NCBI GenBank assembly: GCA_964019135.1
Contig: OZ025258.1
Span: 28,824,186 to 28,888,185, forward strand
Source of the DNA: Arenicola marina
Taxonomy: Eukaryota > Annelida > Polychaeta > Arenicolidae
Direction: 5' to 3'
Length of the DNA stretch: 64,000 nt
Positions within the stretch are counted from its first letter, which is position 1; each line of letters opens with the position of its first letter. This document shows positions 58,101 through 64,000 of this stretch, one piece after another. The notes under the pieces were generated by a model. The model was not told the DNA's origin. It did no database searches and saw only the letters and a program-made list of their open reading frames with translations. Position numbers and translations under genes: made by a program.

Positions 58101-61100
58101 CGTCACCCCCTCCCCTCATCCCATCCTCTTCCCTCATCCCCTCCTCTCATCCCCTCCTCTCATCCCCACCCCCTCCCGTCATCCCCTCCCGTCACCCCCT
58201 CCCCTCATCCCATCCTCTTCCCTCATCCCCTCCTCTCATCCCCTCCTCTCATCCCCACCCCCTCCCGTCATCCCCTCCCCTCACCCCCTCCCCTCATCCC
58301 ATCCCCTCCCCTCACCCCCTCCCCTCATCCCATCCTCTTCCCTCATCCCCTCCTCTCATCCCCTCCTCTCATCCCCACCCCCTCCCGTCATCCCCTCCCC
58401 TCATCCCCTCCCGTCATCCCCTCCCCTCATCCCCTCCCCTCATCCCATCCTCTTCCCTCATCCCCTCCTCTCATCCCCTCCTCTCATCCCCACCCCCTCC
58501 CGTCATCCCCTCCCCTCACCCCCTCCCCTCATCCCATCCCCTCCCCTCACCCCCTCCCCTCATCCCATCCTCTTCCCTCATCCCCTCCTCTCATCCCCTC
58601 CTCTCATCCCCACCCCCTCCCGTCATCCCCTCCCCTCATCCCCTCCCGTCATCCCCTCCCCTCATCCCCTCCCCTCATCCCATCCTCTTCCCTCATCCCC
58701 TCCTCTCATCCCCTCCTCTCATCCCCACCCCCTCCCGTCATCCCCTCCCCTCACCCCCTCCCCTCATCCCATCCCCTCCCCTCACCCCCTCCCCTCATCC
58801 CATCCTCTTCCCTCATCCCCTCCTCTCATCCCCTCCTCTCATCCCCACCCCCTCCCGTCATCCCCTCCTCTCATCCCCTCCTCTCATCCCCACCCCCTCC
58901 TCTCATCCCCTCCCATCATCCGATCCCCTCATCTCATCCCCTCACCCCCTCCCCTCATCCCATCCCTTCCCTCATCCCCTTCCCTGTCATCCCCTCCCCT
59001 CATTCCCACCCCCTCATCCCATCCCTTCCCCTCCCCTCCCCTCATCCCATCCCCTTCCCTCATCCCCTCCTCACCCCCTCCCCTCATCCCATCCCTTCCC
59101 TCATCCCCTTCCCTGTCATCCCCTCTCCTTATCCCCACCCCCACCCCGCATCCCCTCCCCTCATCCCTTCCCCTCCCCCCACTCCCTCCCATCATCCCAT
59201 CCCCTCCCCCCATCCCCTCCCCCTCCCCCTACCCTCATCCCGCCCCTTCCCCTTATCTCCCCCTCTCCTCATCCCCTTCCCCTCCCCTTCCCCTCATCCC
59301 CTCCCCTCATCCCCTCCCCTCTCCCCTCCCCCTCCCCTCATCCCCTCCCTCTCCCCTCAACCCCTCCCCCGCATCTCTTTATTTGCTCTCGCTCACTGAC
59401 CCTGGTCCAGTTCGTGAAGCTAGAGCGGAACACACAATTGTTTTATTTGAAACAATGACCTGGGATCTATGTTGTGTTACAGGCGTTCGGCAGGAGCAGC
59501 AGGAATGTCACTGTAACATGCTGCAGTGGGATGACTACCTCAGCATGATTTTTGCCACTCTCGGCGAGTTCGTAGGTAGGTGTCTAATGACGCCATTATT
59601 GACCTGTACCGCCTTTCTTTTGTATTACCCGGTTCACCCCAAGGTCTAGTAGGTAGAGACTCTGCTAGGCGTACGTGGTTCGATCCCCACTTGCGTAACT
59701 GTCTATGTTTGTAATGGAATAGAGGGTTACTCCCGCAGATATGGCTCTTTACCTTGATCATTCCCATTGTCGCGATATGATATGTACAGGGTAATGTGAT
59801 ATTTGCCATACCTTGTACATTTTATTTTATATTTATATGTGTTGCAGCTCATCGATTATGAGTTTGTCTCTAGCAGTTATTAATAAAACATTGTTCTTCA
59901 TGTTCTTTAAATATTGGTGTATTTTCTCTAGCAGTTTCTAAGGGGACCTTGGGCCTTTCGGTGAATATTCATGTGCCTCTTTTACATTTATAAAGACCTT
60001 GGGCAGTTCATTGATTTAATGTCTCCACGGTATCTATTATGAAGACATTGTCTTCATATTAGTACAAAACTGTACAAAACTGTATGAATACATGTACATG
60101 TTATTGAATATTCCGTGTTTTAGTGATTCCCCTCAATCTGCTGACCATTGATACGCTCGGCCGGAAGTGGACGCTGGCCATCAACTTCATCTGCGCAGGA
60201 ATCTTCTTCCTGTTGGTCCAAATCTGCACCACCAAAATAGTCCTCACGCTTTTTATCTTCGGCGTCCGTACGTTCGCCTCCGGGATATTCAATGCCGTGT
60301 ATATCTACACATCAGAGGTTAGTCTTGGCAGTAATATTATGTCCTGAAATGAAAGATTAACCTATTATGTGTAACTGTGACATGTGTATCGAATGTAGTG
60401 ATAAATATGTCCGAAACAAGTGTTTTGGGTTGACAGCCCATGGAAAGTTAGAATATGTGTGTATTACGTCACAAATGTGTGTAGTCCGATGAGTTATTGT
60501 TTGGATGTTGGGATGATAAGCAATCCTCATGCAATGACAAAAATAGACTGGGGGAGTGTGAGTGATTAATTGTAATTATCACGCGTTTCTTTTGTCATTT
60601 GCTTTAAATAATAATCATAAGCTTTTTTTTACTTAAAACTTAAACCTTTTACTTATCACTTAAAACTTAATACTTAATATTAGTAATAAGCTTTTTTTTA
60701 CACAAAACTTAAAACTTTTAGCAAAAAGTGACCTATTATTTTCTGATTGACTGTCTCACTCGTGTTGTGTGTTCAGTGCGTGTATGTGATGTTGATGTTG
60801 TCCTGCAGGTGTTTCCCACCACTGTACGCTCTATAGGCCTGGGCAGCTGTAGTGCCATGGCTAGGGTGGGCGCCATGCTCACACCCTTCTTCGCACAGGT
60901 ACGCCAACAATTACAATATCTGTCTTTGAACAACAGCGTTGTTTGATTTATAACATGTATTTTGCAATAGGAATTGTTCTATATTCTATGAAAGAAAATT
61001 TTGAAACTAAAATATTTTGCGATACATTGAAAAATGCTAAGCGGAATCAAATACTGTAACATTGCAAAAGACATTTTTTATTGGGTTTTTATAGCTCTAT

Positions 61101-61699
61101 ATATGTTTAAAGCATTGGGTGGAATAACAAGGAAATAAAAAAGAAAGAGAAATGTTAACTGTTCATTTTGTTGCCATCTTTGTTATCTAAAGAGCCACTT
61201 TAGCCAGCATGTTACAATGTTTAAGAGTGTATAGCGTAAAGTCGTCCCAACAACCGTCACGTGTTTTGTGTTGTCAAGGTGATGATGGAGTGGAACGTGC
61301 GCGCCTCCCTCTGGACGTACGGTGTCATGTGTCTGGCCTGCGGGGTGTCAGCCATATTGTTACCCATAGAAACCAAGGGACGAGAAATGCAGGTATGTTT
61401 GCCTGATATTTTATGTGATTTTCTCTCAACTTCGAAAGTGTATATTGGGTACATAATTATTTTCGGAAAAGCAAGCTGACAGATCCAGCGATTTAGGATT
61501 GAAAGTGATGAAGCCGTGTGGTATGATACGTTTAAGTATCGCGTTGCTATAGGCATTGATCTTTATAATCAAAGTGCCTTGTATGCTTCATCACTATAAG
61601 ATCTTTACTAAAGATCGCCATATATCATACAAGGTTAATAGAAATAAAGTAATGGTAAATGTTTTGGTTTTCCAGCAAAGTCACGGTGGTTCAAACTAG
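45941..61699 (+). CDS. SV2/SVOP-like major facilitator transporter, 14 coding exons
   Basis: A 12-TM MFS protein of the SVOP/SV2/organic-ion transporter group, likely in vesicle or plasma membrane; substrate unknown. With one of the two alternative exons the coding length is 1534 nt. Subtracting the apparent extra base in exon 9 gives 510 codons plus stop, close to vertebrate SVOP (about 548). Seen: acidic N terminus, VEQAVENMGFGRFQWKL, ATDALEMLLLSVLSPVLRCE, WADKYGRLT (loop 2-3 motif), E(Y/W)(L/M)Pxx(Y/H)RA after TM4, LPESARYL after TM6, DTLGRKW (loop 8-9), RSIGLGSCSAMARVGA, LPIETKGREMQ. Start ATG 45941 has an upstream TATA-like TGATATATAG near 45885. Introns are loaded with repeats and TE remnants. 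Confidence 0.92.
46553..46632 (-). mobile_element. tRNA-like sequence (SINE head or tRNA relic)
   Basis: On the - strand: TTAACTCAGTTGGTAATCAG (A-box-like) and GGTTGTGGGTTCGAACCCTG (B box). The anticodon arm does not pair properly, so I do not call a functional tRNA. Confidence 0.5.
46635..47212 (+). mobile_element. 5'-truncated non-LTR retrotransposon 3' end
   Basis: Encodes the C-terminal part typical of Jockey/CR1-type ORF2: YRIAITKFRCSNHDL, VLDRLCIFC, EDGCHFLCVCPLYNSLR. This is followed by an untranslated region ending AATAAACTGTTCTGTTCTGT, i.e. a short simple-repeat tail characteristic of such elements. Inserted in sense orientation in SVOP-like intron 1. Confidence 0.8.
47792..47905 (-). 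mobile_element. SINE-family copy, reverse orientation
   Basis: On the - strand: ACCCCCGGGGCATGGCTCCA, a C run, TGACGCGATATGACC, GGTTAAAGCGTCCTGAATAT, ACAACCATCCAAC. Same body and tail as 44808-45003. Confidence 0.65.
48617..48715 (+). CDS. SVOP-like exon 2 (TM1 end to TM2 start)
   Basis: Acceptor TTGCTTTTGCAG, donor CCACG/GTCAGT. Encodes ATDALEMLLLSVLSPVLRCE and WHVAFITT; 33 codons, phase 0 on both sides. Confidence 0.93.
48840..50330 (+). other. SVOP-like intron 3 region without further exon
   Basis: No coding signal. Contains palindromic TGACGTCA-rich sequence near 49670-49700 and 50015-50040. Confidence 0.5.
50336..50374 (+). promoter_or_regulatory. Cluster of TGACC(T/C) nuclear-receptor-type half sites
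   Basis: TGACCTTGACCTTTGACCTT followed by TTGACCTGCGTGACC: five head-to-tail half sites, including a DR1-spaced pair (TGACCTTTGACCT). It may equally be a remnant of a simple repeat. Confidence 0.4.
50818..51350. repeat. 23-bp minisatellite
   Basis: About 22 units of GGGCCATCTGGCCTTAGCAA plus CCC, with ACCTTGGCAACCCT variants. Ends about 160 bp before SVOP-like exon 3. Confidence 0.9.
51509..51580 (+). CDS. SVOP-like exon 3 (TM2, loop 2-3)
   Basis: Acceptor TTTGTTTGCAG, donor CTTACG/GTAAAT. 24 codons: VVFVGMFVGSNMWGSW and ADKYGRLT, the MFS loop 2-3 signature. Confidence 0.93.
51825..51949 (+). CDS. SVOP-like exon 4 (TM3-TM4)
   Basis: Acceptor ATAATATGCAG, donor CCAGTC/GTAAGT. Encodes ILMIAAIWICYFGLLTAFSP, ILRCLVGAGFGGAVQ and TC of a split Ser codon (phase 2). 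Confidence 0.93.
51960..52630. repeat. 28-bp minisatellite
   Basis: About 23 imperfect units containing CGTGGATCTAATAATAGACC and TAGTGCCG, directly downstream of exon 4. Confidence 0.85.
53172..53235 (+). CDS. SVOP-like exon 5a (alternative, loop TM4-TM5)
   Basis: 64 nt. Acceptor TTGCCGTTTCAG, donor TATAAT/GTAAGC. Completes Ser then encodes FTLLSEYLPSKYRAKILIIYN-type sequence with the family E..P...RA pattern (EYLPSKYRA). Phase 2 in, phase 0 out. Confidence 0.92.
53918..53981 (+). CDS. SVOP-like exon 5b (alternative copy of 5a)
   Basis: 64 nt, same phases as 5a. Acceptor CTGCGCTTGTAG, donor GGCAGC/GTAAGT. Encodes WTYMVEWMPLRHRALACYWG then S, which aligns residue for residue with 5a (EWMPLRHRA against EYLPSKYRA). 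Including both exons, or neither, shifts the frame; with both, exon 6 soon reads into TGA. The pair therefore behaves as mutually exclusive exons. Confidence 0.85.
54037..54397. mobile_element. MITE, PIF/Harbinger type
   Basis: Element 54040-54394 (355 bp) with perfect terminal inverted repeats TGCCCTGCTCACATAGAC. It is flanked by a direct TAA on each side (54037-54039 and 54395-54397), the 3-bp target duplication expected of PIF/Harbinger. The inside is rich in GGTCGGCCGA(G) words, with three tandem 12-bp copies near 54160-54195. No transposase. In the intron after exon 5b. Confidence 0.88.
54400..56520 (+). other. SVOP-like intron, no further exon seen
   Basis: I searched for a third copy of exon 5 and found none. 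ORFs at 54730-54915 and 55636-55906 lack family features. Degenerate tRNA-like words near 55315-55365 are too weak to call. Confidence 0.5.
56530..56553 (+). repeat. Exon-derived 24-bp duplicate beside the exon 6 acceptor
   Basis: TCTTCATGGCCTACCTGATC plus ATT repeats coding sequence 61 bp further on (TCTTCATGGCCTACCTCATC at 56591). It differs by one base, and that base creates CTGAT, a plausible branch-point word just upstream of TTGTTTCAG. Confidence 0.85.
56560..56685 (+). CDS. SVOP-like exon 6 (TM5-TM6)
   Basis: Acceptor CATTGTTTCAG, donor ATATGG/GTGCGT. Encodes CMWAIGSTFEVFMAYLIIP, GWRVLVGVSALPTFVTIFCI, W. 42 codons, phase 0. Confidence 0.93.
56984..57112 (+). CDS. SVOP-like exon 7 (central loop, LPESARYL)
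   Basis: Acceptor GTTCTTTGCAG, donor AAAAAG/GTTTGC (weak after GT). Encodes TLPESARYLVAAGRNDDALK, the sugar/organic-ion transporter signature after TM6, and a basic linker. 43 codons. Confidence 0.93.
57120..57890 (+). other. SVOP-like intron 7
   Basis: AT-rich, no exon or repeat array seen. Confidence 0.5.
57907..58055 (+). CDS. SVOP-like exon 8 (TM7), with an apparent +1 frameshift
   Basis: Acceptor GATGGCCGCAG. Encodes VPQGRYRDLFDPKYRRTT and LQLWLLWFGAASSYYGIIL, as expected for TM7. In this frame a TGA (58051-58053) precedes the strong donor GAAG/GTCAGT (GT 58056-58057). One base fewer near 58027-58030 would give SEL followed by ERNSVCE and the phase 1 end that the next exon needs. The alternative is a weak donor CAGC/GTCTGT at 58045/58046, which also gives phase 1 without any correction. 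The cause could be an error, an allele or a disabling mutation. Confidence 0.8.
58062..59372 (+). repeat. Pyrimidine-only minisatellite with higher-order blocks
   Basis: Almost purely C and T on the + strand apart from CAT and GTCA words (CCCCTCCCCTCATCCCCTCC). The word CCCCACCCCCTCCCGTCAT recurs at 58164, 58255, 58375, 58491, 58611, 58727 and 58847, i.e. alternating 116 and 120 bp, a higher-order block of about 236 bp. Open frames up to 546 codons are artefacts. It begins six bases into the intron after exon 8. Confidence 0.93.
59483..59575 (+). CDS. SVOP-like exon 9 (luminal loop, TM8 start)
   Basis: Acceptor TGTGTTACAG, donor TCGTAG/GTAGGT. In the frame requiring one incoming base it reads VRQEQQECHCNMLQWDDYLS then MIFATLGEFV, matching SVOP-type C...C and DYxxxxxxTLxEF. 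The other frames have stops. Confidence 0.88.
59637..59805 (+). mobile_element. tRNA-derived SINE copy
   Basis: Head: GGTCTAGTAGGTAGAGACTC and CGTGGTTCGATCCCCACTTG (clear B box). Body: GAGGGTTACTCCCGCAGATA, TGGCTCTTTACC and CATTCCCATTGTCGCGATAT, a diverged match to the 44808-45003 body. Located just after exon 9. Confidence 0.65.
60124..60317 (+). CDS. SVOP-like exon 10 (TM8-TM10)
   Basis: Acceptor CGTGTTTTAG, donor TCAGAG/GTTAGT. Encodes IPLNLLTIDTLGRKWTLAIN, FICAGIFFLLVQICTT, LTLFIFGVRTFASGIFNAVY, IYTSE. The DTLGRK motif marks loop 8-9. Confidence 0.93.
60809..60898 (+). CDS. SVOP-like exon 11 (loop 10-11, TM11 start)
   Basis: Acceptor TTGTCCTGCAG, donor GCACAG/GTACGC. VFPTTVRSIGLGSCSAMARV then GAMLTPFFAQ. 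30 codons, phase 0. Confidence 0.94.
61279..61392 (+). CDS. SVOP-like exon 12 (TM11-TM12)
   Basis: Acceptor GTTGTCAAG, donor ATGCAG/GTATGT. VMMEWNVRASLWTYGVMCLA then CGVSAILLPIETKGREMQ, the conserved end of TM12. 38 codons. Confidence 0.93.
61676..61699 (+). CDS. SVOP-like exon 13 (last codons and stop)
   Basis: Acceptor TTGGTTTTCCAG at 61664-61675. Encodes QSHGGSN and TAG, only 24 coding nt. Phase 0 matches exon 12 and the short polar C terminus fits the family. Confidence 0.8.
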   Translation, partial: QSHGGSN

Positions 61700-62140
61700 A
61701 AAGTTCTGGCATTGGGCAAACAACTCAATGATGAACCCACTGTGAGAGTTATTGGACCAAGTGTGGAGCAGTGATGGACCAAATGTGAACCAGTTATGGA
61801 CCGATTGTGGAGCAGTGATCGAGACGTCAGCATAACATTCCCACTCACCTTGAGCCCGTTGATCAATTCCATGATGAACAAATATCAAGCGGATTTTAAA
61901 ATAATATATGCGCTTCGCTTTCTACGCAGCATTTTAGTTATTTTAAGTAAAATGATATGGATGTGAAGGAAAAGAAATTCTGAGAGATGTATGTATGTTG
62001 GAAATGAGGTTTAACCTTCTCAGAAGTGCGCGCAGAGAATGTCTGTGTTGGTGCGGCGTATCAAACCCAGAGGCGTCGTTATGCCGTCTTCATTATATCA
62101 TCGTGACGTCATAGCTGTGTAAAGAGATCCAGGGTGTCCG
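61700..62140 (+). other. 3' flank of the SVOP-like gene
   Basis: Probable 3' UTR start. Contains about three diverged ~29-bp repeats around GGACCAA(G/A)TGTG and GTGGAGCAGTGAT (61745-61820). No clear AATAAA was found within a few hundred bases. Confidence 0.45.
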
Positions 62141-62149
62141 TTTTACTCA

Positions 62150-62475
62150 TCGTTGTGACGTCATGGCTGTCTACGGATATCCCACATGCGCGTTATATTC
62201 ATCGCTGTGAAGCTGTGTTCGAAGATCCAAGGTAGTCGTACTACTCATCGCTGTGACGTCATAGCTGTGTTCGAAGATCCAAGATAGTCGTTCTACTCAT
62301 CGCTGTGACGTCATAGCTGTGTTCAAAGATCCAAGATAGTCGTTCTACTCATCGCTGTGACGTCATAGCTGTGTTCAAAAATCCAAGGTATTTGTTCCAC
62401 TCATCGCTGTGACGTCATAGCTATGTCCGGATATCCGGTACATTGGTTTGGAGATCCAGGGCATTGGTTTACTCG
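62150..62475. repeat. 52-bp minisatellite carrying TGACGTCA
   Basis: About six units with TACTCATCGCTGTGACGTCA and TAGCTGTGTTC(G/A)AAGATCCA. Each unit has the palindromic cAMP-response-element core TGACGTCA. Confidence 0.88.
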
Positions 62476-62479
62476 TGGC

Positions 62480-63040
62480 TGTGACTTCTTAGTTGTGTAC
62501 TGAGATTCAAGTTCCCATTGAGGGACATTATGGCTACATATGTTTCTATTTTATACACCGAGTGTGTAAAATGTGTCTTTCGCATGTATTTTCGCCGCTG
62601 TTTAACGCACAGAAATAGCGTACGTCGTAACCATAGATCTCTCCTCTCCATAGATACCTGTGTGACGGGAGTAGCGATATGTGTAGCCTGTGTTCAATGT
62701 AGAACTCTGACGCGTTTTTAAGCAAAAAACTACTTTTAATGGATATATATGTTGAGATTATGAAAAAACAATGAAAACGACCTTCTCCTATGGAATCAAT
62801 GTCTTAACTTCAGCCAGCGACCATGCTACGTGTTTTATTGCTGTGAGGGATGAACACTTCATACTTGCATGTGTGGTACAGGGTCCGCGAGGGACGCCCA
62901 CTGTCCTGCTTACTCTGTTGTATGGAAAACAACTGAGGAGAACACTAATTTCGTACTTTACCTAATTTGTTCCTACGACGTGTACATCGTGTTTTATTTC
63001 TTACTCTGTAATGCATGACATACTGGGGAGTATTTCCCAC
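62480..63040. other. No gene seen
   Basis: Unique sequence between two arrays; short ORFs have no recognisable features. Confidence 0.5.
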
Positions 63041-63044
63041 TTTG

Positions 63045-63365
63045 TACATTTCGCAATGTGTACATTTCGTATTGTGTGAATTTCGTACTGTGTGCGAACC
63101 TTTCGTAATCGCTTCGTACTGTGTGCGTACATTTCGTACTCTCTTCCTACTGTGTGCGTACATTTCGTACTCTCTTCCTACTGTGTGTGTACCTTTCGTA
63201 ATCGCTTCGTACTGTGTGCGTGCCTTTCGTACTCGCTTCGTACTGTGTGCGTGCCTTTCGTACTCGCTTCGTACTGTGTACAGCTCGTACTGTTTACATC
63301 TCGTATGTTGTGCATCTGGTATTATGTGCAGCTCGTACTGGGTATATCTCGTAATGTGTACGTTC
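63045..63365. repeat. Degenerate repeat of TTTCGTACTGTGTGCGT
   Basis: Imperfect units of roughly 15-32 bp built from TTCGTACTGTGTGCGTAC and variants, leading into the 16-bp array. Confidence 0.8.
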
Positions 63366-63369
63366 CATA

Positions 63370-64000
63370 CTGTGTGTGGACATCTGGTACCGTGGACATC
63401 TGGTACAGTGGACATCTGGTACCGTGGACATCTGGGTACCGTGGACATCTGGTACCGTGAACATCTGGGTACCGAGGACATCTGGTACCGTGGACATCTG
63501 GTACCGTGGACATCTGGGTACCGTGGACATCTGGTACCGTGGACAGCTGGGTACCGTGGACACCTGGTACCGTGGACATCTGGGTACCGTGGACACCTGG
63601 TACCGTGGACATCACCGTGGACATCTGGTACCGTGAAAATCTGGTATCGTGGACATCTGGTACCGTGGACATCTGGTACCGTGGACATCTGGGTACCGTG
63701 GACATCTGGTACCGTGAACATCTGGTACCGTGAACATCTGGTACCGTGAACATCTGGTACCGTGAACATCTGGTACCGTGGACATCTGGTACCGTGAACA
63801 TCTGGTACCGTGAACATCTGGTACCGTGAACATCTGGTACCGTGGACATCTGGGTACCGTGGACATCTGGTACCGTGAAAATCTGGTACCGTGAACATCT
63901 GGTACCGTGAACATCTGGTACCGTGGACACCTGGTACCGTGGACATCTGGTACCGTGAACATCTGGTACCGTGAACATCTGGTACCGTGGACATCTGGGT
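63370..64000. repeat. 16-bp minisatellite with GGTACC palindrome
   Basis: About 39 units of GGTACCGTGGACATCT (or GTGAACATCT), some 17 bp with an extra G. It runs off the window end. The 349-codon frame on the - strand is an artefact. Confidence 0.93.

Noticed and set aside
57818..59649. Proline/serine-rich ORFs of 501-546 codons
   Set aside because: They are the pyrimidine minisatellite read in all three frames, which stay open because C/T-only codons include no stops. The true coding exon is only 57907-58055.
62945..63994. 349-codon ORF on the - strand
   Set aside because: 16-bp unit artefact.

Overview
This is a eukaryotic (metazoan) nuclear window. It has GT-AG introns, short exons in large introns, non-LTR retrotransposon relics, tRNA-derived SINEs, MITEs and a very high load of minisatellites. 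By my own tally tandem arrays occupy roughly a fifth of the 64 kb. A multi-SRCR membrane receptor, minisatellites built from exon/intron junctions, and high-copy arrays everywhere suggest a cephalochordate (amphioxus, Branchiostoma-like). That assignment is an inference; another marine invertebrate is possible.

Layout. 1-2624: a large near-identical inverted repeat broken by a 200-N gap. 2625-7450: AT-rich, diverged long-period repeats with no gene. 7450-10415: non-coding, with a G-rich local duplication. 10772-12359 (+): the catalytic part of a Golgi-type carbohydrate sulfotransferase in two exons, whose last codons and stop codon seed a 69-bp minisatellite. 13325-15060: a 31-bp minisatellite split by an L1/Tx1-like LINE fragment. 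16447-30970 (-): a complete nine-exon gene for a type I receptor (signal peptide, three group A SRCR domains, transmembrane segment, about 188-residue tail with several tyrosines). All exon phases fit, giving 589 codons plus stop. 31000-41600: mostly repeats, a long inverted-repeat element, a G/C hairpin and one or two orphan exon candidates. 41600-42400: a reverse-transcriptase relic. 45941-61699 (+): an SV2/SVOP-like major facilitator transporter with 13 constitutive coding exons and one extra alternative exon. 61700-64000: 3' flank with CRE-bearing and GGTACC-bearing minisatellites.

The most interesting material is at exon edges. One SRCR intron carries a 55-bp array made of its own 5' splice site plus exon end (about 19 copies), and a 64-bp array made of its own 3' splice site plus exon start (about 43 copies). 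The sulfotransferase stop codon is amplified in the same way, and SVOP exon 7 shows what looks like a two-copy early stage. The SVOP-like gene also has a pair of homologous 64-nt exons in identical phase (53172-53235 and 53918-53981) that must be mutually exclusive to keep the frame, and an apparent one-base frameshift in exon 9. The three genes are unrelated in function and there is no operon-like arrangement.
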